A stretch of DNA of 64,000 bases from Neocallimastix lanati (nom. inval.). Lineage: Eukaryota > Neocallimastigomycota > Neocallimastigomycetes > Neocallimastigales > Neocallimastigaceae. The notes below the pieces were generated by a model, which searched no databases, was not told where the DNA came from, and saw nothing but the letters and a program-made list of their open reading frames with translations. The position numbers and the translations under genes were made by a program. The stretch covers positions 1,887,501 to 1,951,500 of the forward strand of contig JACVTC010000006.1 in NCBI GenBank assembly GCA_016946835.1, written 5' to 3'. Shown one piece after another: positions 53,324 through 64,000 of this stretch; the stretch's first letter is position 1, and each line of letters opens with the position of its first letter.

Positions 53324-53787
53324 GCATGAATCTTATGCCTCTGTGTTAATGATTTTTAAAATAAATTTATTAGAAATCTTAATGTAATAATTTTTAAATT
53401 TGTATATTAAATAAGATAAATTAATGTTATATATGTTTTAAATAAGTTAACTTTAAAATGTTGTAATATGTATAATATTTATAAATAAAACTAAATAATT
53501 ATTTAGTCCTTTAAATATAAAATATTAAATATAAATAAACTTGTTATAAACTAAAAAATAAATTAAATAAATTTTTACTTAATATTAAATATCATTTTTC
53601 ACATTAATTCATTAATCATAAAATTTAAATATATATATTATATATGTAATTTTCAATTTATTACAATTTTTTTTTTTTTTAAAAAAAAATTATAAATGAA
53701 ATATTTTTCAAAAATTTTTATATTTACTTTAAAAAAAGAAAAAAAAAAAATTTTATTTTTATTTTTGTTTTATCATTTTCTTCTTTC

Positions 53788-53832
<45 letters not shown>

Positions 53833-53884
53833 TTATTTATTTAAATTTTTATTTTAATTTTAACTTTATTTTTGTTTTAATATT

Positions 53885-53938
<54 letters not shown>

Positions 53939-54287
53939 ATTTTGGTATTTAAATTTATTATTATTTAATTTTTTTTATTTTGTTTTGCTTATGAAATTAA
54001 TTATATATTATTTAATTTAACAATATGTATACTAATAATTATTTTTCTAGAGTTTACAAAAATAACAACATTTTATTCAAAAAATAAAAAAAAAAAATAT
54101 ATATATATATATATATTTAACTATAATTTAATAATATATATTATTATATTGGTATGTAAAAAAAAATAATAATAATAATAATACCAATAAAATAAATTAT
54201 TAATATAATATTTGTCCTAATTTAATTTTATAAATATTTTATTCATTTTATTAATTTATTAGCGCTATTATTTATTTGTTGTACTTT
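53324..54287. other. Convergent intergenic region, poly-T rich
   Basis: The 3' ends of the class C-like receptor and the GOST gene face each other here. There are two very long T runs (53791-53830 and 53887-53937), a smaller T run at 53669, and TA repeats. No gene. Confidence 0.85.
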
Positions 54288-57267
54288 TTATATTAATTTT
54301 TCTTCATCATTATCGATATGAACTTCTAAATTATCATATAATTCTAAATTATCGTCTTTACTTATTTCTGAATTTCCATCAACTTTAATATCAATATTTT
54401 CTTCAGCCCATTTGTATACATCTTCGTTTGATTCTGGACCAATGTCATCCTCATTCTCTGAACCACTACCAAAATCAAATCCTACAGTAATATCATCAAC
54501 ATTTTTCTTTCCATGAGAATTTTCGGTTGGAACAACACCTTCACTTGGTTGATTTACAAAATGTTCATCAAGATCAATTTCATCAATATCATCGGATGGA
54601 AGCTTTTTAAATTAAATTATTTATCATTTAATATTTATATTATAATTGTTTATATTAATATTTAAATTCCGTAATTTATATATGTATATAAGAATAATTT
54701 TAATAAAATAAATCATTTTACTTGATCAAGTCCATATCTTTGATTATTTGCTGTTGGTCTCCATAAGAAGATAATTGATGTAAAACCAAAAAGATAAATT
54801 AAATTTAAAAATCCATCAATCCAGAACCATCTTGTAGCCTATAATATATATATATTATTATATTATTTAAAATAAATTTTATTTATCGAGTATTTAAATT
54901 ATTATTAAATTTTACCCAATGTTCAACTATCCATTGAATATCTTGACTACCCATAAAGTTGAATGAACTAGTAATAAAGAATGCAAAAATTAAAAGAATA
55001 CAAATTATTAGAATCTTTCTTAAATTTAAGAACATATTCAATTTAGCTTCTTGATGTCCTATTTAATTGTATAAAATTCAATAAAGACCATAAAATTATT
55101 AATTAAAATAAAACAAAATAAAAAAAAAATAATATAAAATTCATATAAAATGAAAATATTTATATATTATATTTATTATAATTTATATTAATATTAATAT
55201 TAGTATTAGTCATTATTAATTATTAATTTCTATTTACTTTGTTCAAGCTTATTTATAGAATTAGTTAAAGCAGCTAGAGTCCAAACATAAAAGATAGTCA
55301 TAGTAGCAGATAATGGAAATACAAAAAATAAAACAACAAATTCAGTAATTTCAGAAACAATCATTAATCCAATTGCATATAAAACTCCAAAAATAAAATG
55401 GAATAATGTTAAAAATTGAACCTTTCTCATTGTACTACCCAATGATTGCCTAGTTTTTATATATATATAAAATCTTATAAATAAATAATTACAAACATTA
55501 TTTATATATAATAAAAACATACTTAACAACACCATAACCCATACAAACAATAAGCAAAATAAAGAAAGTTAAACTATTTCTTCCTGCATTTAATCCTCCA
55601 GCGAATATTAGGAGAAGCATTGAATTTTCATTTGTATTATTATAATGCTTATAATAAATATAGTGCATACTTTAAAAATATAATATTATTATAAATATTA
55701 GCACTAATATATAATTTATATTAAAATTTTATATCATTATAGTTCTATATATAAATTTTTTGCATAACATACATCATTTCGGTAGTAACAAATACATTAA
55801 TACCGGTAATATAATGTTGAATTGGTAAAATATCTTGACGATAAATATAAGCGTTAAGAATCCAAAGTCCGCAAATAACTGTATAAACACTGAAATAAAT
55901 TTATCATTAATATTTTATCTTTTTTTTAATTTCTAAAAAAAAAAATAATAAAAAAACATTTAAAATTATAATTATATAAATCATCAATAATCTTACAGAG
56001 CTAAAATTCCGTAAAACTATAATATAATAATATTTGTATTAGTACATATTTAATAAATTTTGTTAATAATAATTTAATTAATACTTAATATATATTATAA
56101 TATTAAAGTATTTACCTTGACTTTTGGATAATCACCACCTGGTAATTCACCAGTACTACTATGCCATTCGATATCTATCACATTTAATTAATAATAAAAA
56201 AAAAAAAAAAATTAATTTTTTCTAATACAAATATATTAACTTTCGATTATAAAAATTACTTGATACAAGATCATATGAACTATCATATTCATCATCATTA
56301 GCTGGTTTCAAAATAACTGAATAAAAACCTAATTTAAAAATATTTTAAGAACAATTTATGAATATTTGAATAAATGCAAATATTTATTTTAATCATTTTT
56401 TATGTATGAAAGTATACAATATAATAATAAAAATATATCCAAATTATTATAAATATATTTGCTTATTAAATGATACCTGTTTCTTCAACATCATACTTTA
56501 AATCAGTATTATATGGATAATCAGTTTTATCAGAAATTGAAAATAATTTAGTTAAAACTTTTCCTTTTAAATTTTTTTCATCAACAATGATTTCATTTTC
56601 TTTATTACATTTGCCTTCTTCTATTAATGGATCAGAACAAATTAAATATTTCTTTATAATTTAATTATACAACATATATATAAATCATATTTTAAAATAT
56701 AAATAATTTATTCATAAAATATAATTTAATTATTTTATAAAGTATATTGATATATTACCTTATTGTCCTTATTATAACCAATATTATCTAAATCCAAAAT
56801 GTTACATACCTATTTAGTTATTTATAAATTTTATTAATTTCAATCTAAATATTCAAATACTAATTATATATCACTTCACTTACAATAGCAATCATTGTAA
56901 TATTGTAACCTGTTGTTTGTGGTTTTGTTACTTCAATAGAAATATAAGCTATATATTATAAATATTAATGCATTAATATTGATAATATTTCATTTTGCTA
57001 TATCCCTATCATTTTAAAATATTATTATATTCTAAAAATACCATTTTTCTTTTCGTTAACGATTATTCCATACTGTGAATAAATTTCATTTGCTTTACAA
57101 TTCTAAAATATATATATTTTTGATTATAAATTTTAATATATATAAATTATACTATAATAAATTAAAATTATTCTTATAATATTGATTTATACCAATTGTT
57201 CGCTTAAAGAAAAAACAAATGATGGTAATAAACAAAAAAATAAAATAAATAAATTTGACCCTTTCAT
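54288..57267 (-). CDS. GOST/PTM1 family 7TM protein (541 aa)
   Basis: Member of the Golgi-type 7TM family with a luminal GOLD-like head (yeast PTM1, animal GPR107/108), which act in Golgi-endosome traffic. Fourteen exons close in phase: 57193-57267, 57042-57102, 56884-56948, 56759-56809, 56477-56651, 56260-56328, 56116-56174, 55997-56016, 55773-55889, 55523-55669, 55238-55449, 54916-55058, 54722-54838 and 54288-54602. A signal peptide (LFILFFCLLPSFVFS) and a luminal domain of about 190 residues end in the family motif TGFYSVIL and GELPGGDYPKVKFYG. Seven helices follow, with QSLGSTMRKVQ, HQEAKLNMFLNLRKIL and the hallmark ending FLWRPTANNQRYGLDQ. The C-terminal tail of about 100 residues is strongly acidic. 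It lies convergent to the class C-like receptor. Exon 8 is only 20 nt. Role inferred from the family. Confidence 0.88.
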
Positions 57268-59407
57268 TTTAAATTCACAATTTCTTTTTTCTTTCGTTAC
57301 TTATTTCCCTTAAATAAAATAAAATTGAATTCATAATATTAAAAATTATTTGTAAAAAACATATTTTTTAGTAATATAATTACTTTTCTTTATTTAAAAT
57401 ATTTCTATACTTTTACACTTATAATTTTTACCTTATATAAATTCTACTTTAATCCAAGCACAAATTTTATTCAATAAAAAATATTTAGTATATCTGTTTT
57501 ATTTGATATTACTATTTATCATATATTAAAAATTATAAATAATATAATTATAATATACAATAATAATAATAATAATTTTTTCAAAAATTCAATAGAGTTT
57601 ATTAAATTAAAAAAAAAAAAAAAAAAAAAAAGGAAAATAGTTATGCATTTATTATATGTTAAAAGTATAAATATAAAAAATATTAATTGAAATTACTAAG
57701 TATAATTACAATGATTACAATAAATATTTAATATTTAAAAATTTAATTCTTACTTTAATAACAATCCGATTTAATGTTTCCTGCTCTATTATTTAAATTA
57801 TTTTTAAAAAAAATATACAATTTATTAAAATTAGTATTTATATTTTTTATATTTTTTAAATAAGAAAAAAAGAACAAATATATATATTTGCTTCTATATA
57901 ATTACATTTATATATATTTATATATATATAAATATAATATATTCAATTTAATTAAATTTATTAATTTATAAAATGTAAAAATATATTTATTTCAAATTAT
58001 ATTTATAATAAAATTATTTAATTTTTTTTATAAATCTTTATGTAATATTTTTATTTATTTATGTTAATATTTTTATTTATTTATGTAATATATACATTTA
58101 TATATGTAATTTTTTTGTTTATATATATATTTATTTATTTATTTATTATTTATTTATTTATTATTTATTTATTTAATTATTATTTATTCATTTATTTGAT
58201 TAATTAATTAATTGTTGGTTATTTGATTGGCTAGTTAAATATTTAACAACTTTGTATCTTATTAACTGAAAAGACATAAATTATAATATAAAATTAATAG
58301 ATTACATAGAAGGCAATTAAAAATATTAAGACATCATAATTTGGTTTTTGTTATAAAATTTTTGTTTTATTTTTTACTTTTTTATTAAATGAATAAAAAT
58401 CATATTAATTATTCAATTATTTATTATTTATTATTTATTATTTATTATTTATTATTTATTATTTATTATTTATTATTTATTATTTATTATTTATTAATAA
58501 ATACTCTTTTTATTATTTATTATTTATTATTTATTATTTATTATTTATTAATAAATACTCTTTTTATTATTTATTATTTATTATTTATTATTTATTAATA
58601 AATACTCTTTTTATTATTTATTATTTATTATTTATTATTTATTAATAAATACTCTTTTTATCATTTATTATTTATTATTTATTATTTATTATTTATTATT
58701 TATTATTAAATACTCTTTTTATTATTTATTATTAAATACTCTTTTTATTATTTATTATTAAATACTCTTTTTATTATTTATTATTTATTATTTATTATTA
58801 AATACTCTTTTTATTATTTATTATTTATTATTTATTAATAAATACTCTTTTTATTATTTATTATTTATTATTTATTAATAAATACTCTTTTTATTATTTA
58901 TTATTTATTATTTATTAATAAATACTCTTTTTATTATTTATTATTTATTATTTATTAATAAATACTCTTTTTATTATTTATTATTTATTATTTATTAATA
59001 AATACTCTTTTTATTATTTATTATTTATTATTTATTAATAAATACTCTTTTTATTATTTATTATTTATTAATAAATACTCTTTTTATTATTTATTATTAA
59101 TTATTATGATCTTTTATATTATATTTTAAAGTAATGACATAGACACATAATGAATGAGGTGATTTGTTAACAATTAATTATAAAAATTGTAAATTTTGTA
59201 TAAATTATATAATCTGAAACATATTATTTTTTAAATAATTTAATTTGGTAATATTATAATTTTAGAACTAAAATGATTAATTATTTAAAAAATAAATTTA
59301 TTAATAATTTTTATTAATATTTTAAAATTTTAAATTTTTCAAAAATTTGATTTTTGCTTTATTCTTTTCATTTCAAATAATAAATATAATAAACTAAATT
59401 TGTCGGG

Positions 59408-59455
<48 letters not shown>

Positions 59456-60130
59456 TTATTTATTTATTTATTTATTTCAAAAAATAACAGGACGAGAGTT
59501 CATAAAATACATATTATTTTATTAATTTGAATTATTAATTTATTAATAAAAATAATAATTTATGACATATTTTTAATAATTTAATTTTAATGCATATCTT
59601 ACCAAAATAAATATTTTATATTTTAAAAGGTACTATAATTTAATATTTATTTCTTATATATTTTATTATTTAAAAATAAAAAATAATAATAAAAAAAATA
59701 AATAAAATAAAATGTAATTTTTATAACTGAAGCTGAGTTATATATATTTAACACATTATTATTTTTATTAAAATGCTTAATATCATTTAACTTTAAATTT
59801 TTAAAATATTAATTATAAATTATATAATACTATTAGTATATAATTATTAAACATCATTGACTTTTTCTTATATATATATATATCAATATTAGCTATTAAA
59901 AAAATTTAAAAATAATAAAATTTATAAAATTAATAAATTTGAAATCTCATAATAATTAAATTTCACTTTTTACAATGTTTATATAATATTATGTTTAATT
60001 TTTTTATTTAAATATACCATAAAAGAAACTAATTTTTTATTTATTTCTCTATTTTTTTTATAATTTATAAGTTCAAATATATATATTATTTGTTTATTAT
60101 TTTAATAGAATAAAAAAAAATAAAAAAGAA
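57268..60130. other. Divergent intergenic region with minisatellite
   Basis: This lies between the 5' ends of the GOST and lipase genes, so both promoters should be here, but I recognise no element. It contains an A run at 57610-57630, TTTA repeats near 58050-58190, the minisatellite at 58415-59095 and a long T run at 59410-59453. Confidence 0.75.
58415..59095. repeat. Minisatellite of TTATTTA runs plus AATACTCTTTTTA
   Basis: Runs of TTATTTA separated by AATAAATACTCTTTTTATTA, which occurs about 15 times. The commonest unit is about 41 bp; several units are shortened. The centre (58840-59040) is nearly perfect. Confidence 0.95.
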
Positions 60131-61647
60131 ATGAGTAGTAAAATTATTGAAAATAATTCTTCTATACCTTCAAATGATATAAATTCAAGTGAAGAATCAA
60201 AAACATTTCAAGTATTAAAATCAACAAATGATATACAAAATAGAAAGAATGAAAATATTGAAAATGATTTAAATTTAAATAAAAAAAATAGTGATAATTC
60301 GAATGTAATTAATAATTCCATTAATGAAATTAGTATTCATTCATCAATTTCAGAAAAATTTACGAATATTCAACCACCTGAGAAAGGTTATACTATACCA
60401 TTATCTTCTTCTGTAGATTTTATATCAAATAAAAAAACAAATTATAATATTAGAAATACAGAATCTGATATTATGAGAACATTTTCTTCACCTTCTTTAA
60501 AATATCCATCAAAAGTGACTACTACTTCGTCAGCAACAAGGATATCAAATAAAAATTATAATAAAAATTATTTTTCAACTAACCCTTTTTTAATAAATAC
60601 AGAAAAACCTACAAAAAGTATTATTAGTACAGGAATAAGACCGACAACTTCAATAATTTCACAACCTGCTGGTGTAGATAATTCTAATATTGTTTCAATA
60701 CCATTTTTACCACAAACTCGAAGTTATTCCAGTAGTTCTCTGGCATCATCATCGTTTATAATGCAAAATAAAGCATTAGTATCTCCTTCATTAACAAATG
60801 CAACAGCAACTAATACTTTATCTGAAAATACTTCATCTAATATTAATAATGTATATATTGAATATTATTATAATTAATATTTAAATCATATATGTATAAA
60901 TATATATTTTATTTCTTATTGGTAATGACTATAATATATATCTTAATTTTAAAGGATTCTTTTTCTTCATATAAGAAAAAATTAATAATTAAAGCTCATG
61001 ATAGTCATTCTCAATGTGTTGTACCTGAGTTAACTTCTCAGGCAGAAGAAGAAGAAAACAAAGATAATATTTCACCTGGAGGTAGACTTCTATATTTATA
61101 TAATTATTTAATATTTACAATATATAATATTTTTAAATTAATATATAATTAAATTTATGTACTAAATAAAATAAAAAACGAAAAAATTGTATCAATTATT
61201 ATAAATAGTTGGAAAAATGTATGTTTTTATTATCAGAGTTAATTGTCAGCAAAAGCTTTATAATCCATATGTTACCGTTCACTTAGGTGAACAACAATTT
61301 TCAACTTGTGTTTCGTCAGTAGCTGAAGGATTATGGTAATAGTTAAATAAATTTTAAAAGCAATTTATAAATAAACTTTGTTTTACAATTCCTTTTAATA
61401 TATTTATTCTTATTATTTACATGATTTTTTATACAATAAAATAAAAACTTAATTTAATCTATATAGGAATGAAGGTTTTATGTTTGATGTATCAATTCAT
61501 TCACAATTTTTTGGAATATTGAGTTTTAATCTTTATAATGGAAATGTATATTTACCGGATCGTTTTATTGGTAAAAGCGAAATACGTATTGAATCATTGA
61601 AAAATATGCCTGAAATGTTTGATAGGTTAGTAATAATTTTTTTTATA

Positions 61648-61696
<49 letters not shown>

Positions 61697-62551
61697 AGTG
61701 TACTAATAATGGCAAATCAATAATAATTATAAAATTAGTTGGTATGAATTGCTCGATAAAAATAAAAAATCACCTGGTAAGTTTTAATGTTATTCTAATT
61801 AATTTTAATTTAATATTATTAAATTATTAATGAATAATGATAAAATATATTTATATATTAATTTTTAATTATTTATTCATTGATTTGTATTTTTTAAAGG
61901 TGCAATTAATATAAGAATTTATTATAAGTATCAAGATTTTCATATACCATTAAATAAAGAATTAAATAATGAAATTCTTTTAGATAATATTGATGGTAGT
62001 GATATAACAAGTAGAGGTGTGCAAACTCGAGAAATACCAAGAAATATTAGTAGAATGGGTACGATAAATGAAAAAGAATTTGCCAAATTTGAAAGTGAAT
62101 TAACGAGCTCGTTAGATAAAGCACCAAGAAATTGGTATGAATCAATAGGAAAAGTATTTGTATCTGATGAAATGTTTAATGTTTTAAGAATGATTAGAAG
62201 AACACTGTCTACTCTTGGACAAGTATAAATTTATTTATTTATAAATTTATTTATTATAATTATATTAGTCTTTTTTTTTTTTATGTTTTATTTTGTTTTA
62301 TTTTGTTTTATTTATATATATATATATATATTTTTATTTTATAATTCTTTTTTTTTTTAAAAAAAATTTCTACGTATATAAATTTAATATACTAATATAA
62401 AAGGGATTTAGTTTGGGTCCAACTCAATTATTAGAAGGTATTCTTGTTTTAGATAAATATTATCAAAAAAAGGAACCAAAATTTGTATGTTATATATACT
62501 TTATTAAAGACTCTCATCAATATATATATATATATTTTATTTTTCTTATTT

Positions 62552-62588
<37 letters not shown>

Positions 62589-62996
62589 TTAAATTCTGTT
62601 TTATTAAGGAAGAAATAAGGAATAGTAATAGTATAATTCGAAATTTATCATTAATTGAAAAAACTCGTGATGTAAGTGTATTATTTTATAATTTATAAAT
62701 AAAATAAATAATTGAAATATGAACATAAAGTACATATTGAATAAAATAAAATAAAATAAATAAAACAAATTTACATATTTACATGTTTAATTATATATTT
62801 GTTTATTTATCATATTTATTTTTTAATAAATTTAATTATTTATTTAGATGTTTAGGTATTCTCTTGCTGCTTATGGTTGGATTGGTTTAAATTATGTTGG
62901 TAAAGGAAAAGGAATGTTAGCGGGTAAATATTTATTATTTATTATTTATAATAAATTCTTTTAAAACATTTTTCTTCTTTAAAAAATAAAATAAAT

Positions 62997-63038
<42 letters not shown>

Positions 63039-63948
63039 AAATATATATATGCATGAATATATAAATAGATTCTATAAAAAAAGATTCAAGTATTGCTACA
63101 ATTATTAATTTTTTGTGTATAAGTAAGGAAGATATTTTACTTTATAATTTCCAACCTTCTAAAGTTTTTGATCAAGTTTATTTCATTGCATATGGTAATT
63201 TTATTAAATTAATATATATATATATATAATAAAATAAAATAAAATAAATAGTGAAGTAATATAAAATATATTAAATTATTAATAAAATAAAATAGAAATA
63301 AAAGTATTTACTAGTTATATTTATATTAATATTATTTATTAATATATTAAAAGAACGTAGATATGATGCAGTTATTTTTTCAATTCGTGGAACATTGGTA
63401 TAATTTTCATCATTTTTTTTTTTACAAAAACAAAAACATTATATATTTTATTTTAATTTGAAATTTTTATATATTTATTAATTTAATTTAATTTAATTAA
63501 TTGTTTATTATTTATTATTATTTATTATTTATTATTATTTATTTTTATTTATTATTTTTCAAATAAAAATAAAAATAGAATGTGAAAGATACATTAGCAG
63601 ACTTAGTTTGTGAATATGTGAGATGGAATGGTGGATTGGTTCATAGTGGTGTTTTATCATCAGCCATATTATTTTATAAAAATTTATTTAATAAATTGAA
63701 AGAAATTGTTCGCGATAAGCAACCAAAATATTTATATTTAACTGGTCATAGGTAAAATTATAAAATTTTTATTTGGTTTTATCTTATTTTATTTTATTTT
63801 AAAAATAATAATTTATTATATATATATTAAATTACAATTATATATTTATTATTTATATTTATTATTTATCATTATCATTATCATTATTATTAATTATTAA
63901 TTATTATTATTATAATTATTAATTTTATTATCAAATAATTATTATTTC

Positions 63949-63986
<38 letters not shown>

Positions 63987-64000
63987 TTTGGGTGGAGGTA
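60131..64000 (+). CDS. C2 domain plus class 3 lipase (3' end cut by window)
   Basis: Probable intracellular acylglycerol lipase of the class 3 alpha/beta-hydrolase family, with a C2 domain for membrane docking. Exons: 60131-60850, 60955-61081, 61209-61335, 61467-61625, 61739-61776, 61900-62222, 62404-62484, 62609-62671, 62848-62923, 63069-63194, 63354-63397, 63579-63751 and 63987 onward, all in phase. Residues 1-240 are a low-complexity Ser/Asn/Thr region. The C2 domain spans about 285-400: NPYVTVHLGE, LWNEGFMFDVSIHS and FIGKSEIRIESL. A helical linker follows, then the lipase core: FRYSLAAYGWIGL, AVIFSIRGTLNVKDTLADLV and the nucleophile motif YLTGHSLGGG. The active-site Ser is at about residue 686, split across the last two exons. 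The Asp and His of the triad lie beyond the window. The layout resembles DAG-lipase-like enzymes, but the substrate is inferred only. Confidence 0.88.

Noticed and set aside
58415-59095. CRISPR-like array
   Set aside because: Units are simple A+T repeats without distinct spacers in a eukaryotic, intron-rich region; it is a minisatellite.

Overview
The window is eukaryotic nuclear DNA of extreme A+T content. It is packed with homopolymers, tri- and tetranucleotide arrays, and short A+T-rich introns with GT(A/G)A...AG borders. Most genes have many introns. The combination fits an anaerobic gut fungus (Neocallimastigomycota): a fungal-style Ku70, a PTM1-type Golgi 7TM protein, class C-like GPCRs with unusual ectodomains, 7TM-RGS receptors and Asn-rich proteins. 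This assignment is an inference. A dictyostelid-like amoeba has a similar composition but usually far fewer introns.

Layout. 1-3137 (-): 3' truncated Ku70, 13 exons in the window. 3138-5619: decayed intergenic DNA. 5620-16934 (-): three tandem genes for 7TM-RGS fusion receptors (536, 543 and 600 aa), each with seven exons cut at the same places, followed at 17804-18948 by a broken fourth copy. 19173-24190: a MULE-type DNA transposon with 42-bp perfect inverted repeats and a broken transposase, then a small element built of inverted arrays of a 15-bp motif. 27462-28823 (-): an intronless 7TM-like protein with an Asn-rich tail. 28824-31800: tandem repeats. 31877-35475: a second MULE remnant broken by a degenerate LTR element and an antisense transposase fragment. 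37328-43411: a Ty1/copia retrotransposon with 180-bp LTRs (one difference) and a 5-bp target duplication. 43667-46136 (+): a SWAP-type splicing regulator, 10 exons. 47237-53323 (+): a large receptor with a beta-helix-like ectodomain, an EGF module and a class C-like 7TM domain. 54288-57267 (-): a GOST/PTM1 family 7TM protein, 14 exons. 60131 to the window end (+): a C2 domain plus class 3 lipase, cut in the active-site region.

How they fit. Six of the nine genes encode polytopic 7TM or 7TM-like proteins. The 7TM-RGS receptors carry a G-alpha GAP module in the same chain as the receptor, the class C-like receptor is a candidate surface sensor, and the C2-lipase could act downstream at membranes. 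No operon-like logic is implied. I reconstructed exon structures by hand. Reading phase closes at every junction for Ku70, the three 7TM-RGS genes, the SWAP protein, the GOST protein and the lipase. In the class C-like gene it fails at one junction. No rRNA, tRNA or CRISPR array was recognised.
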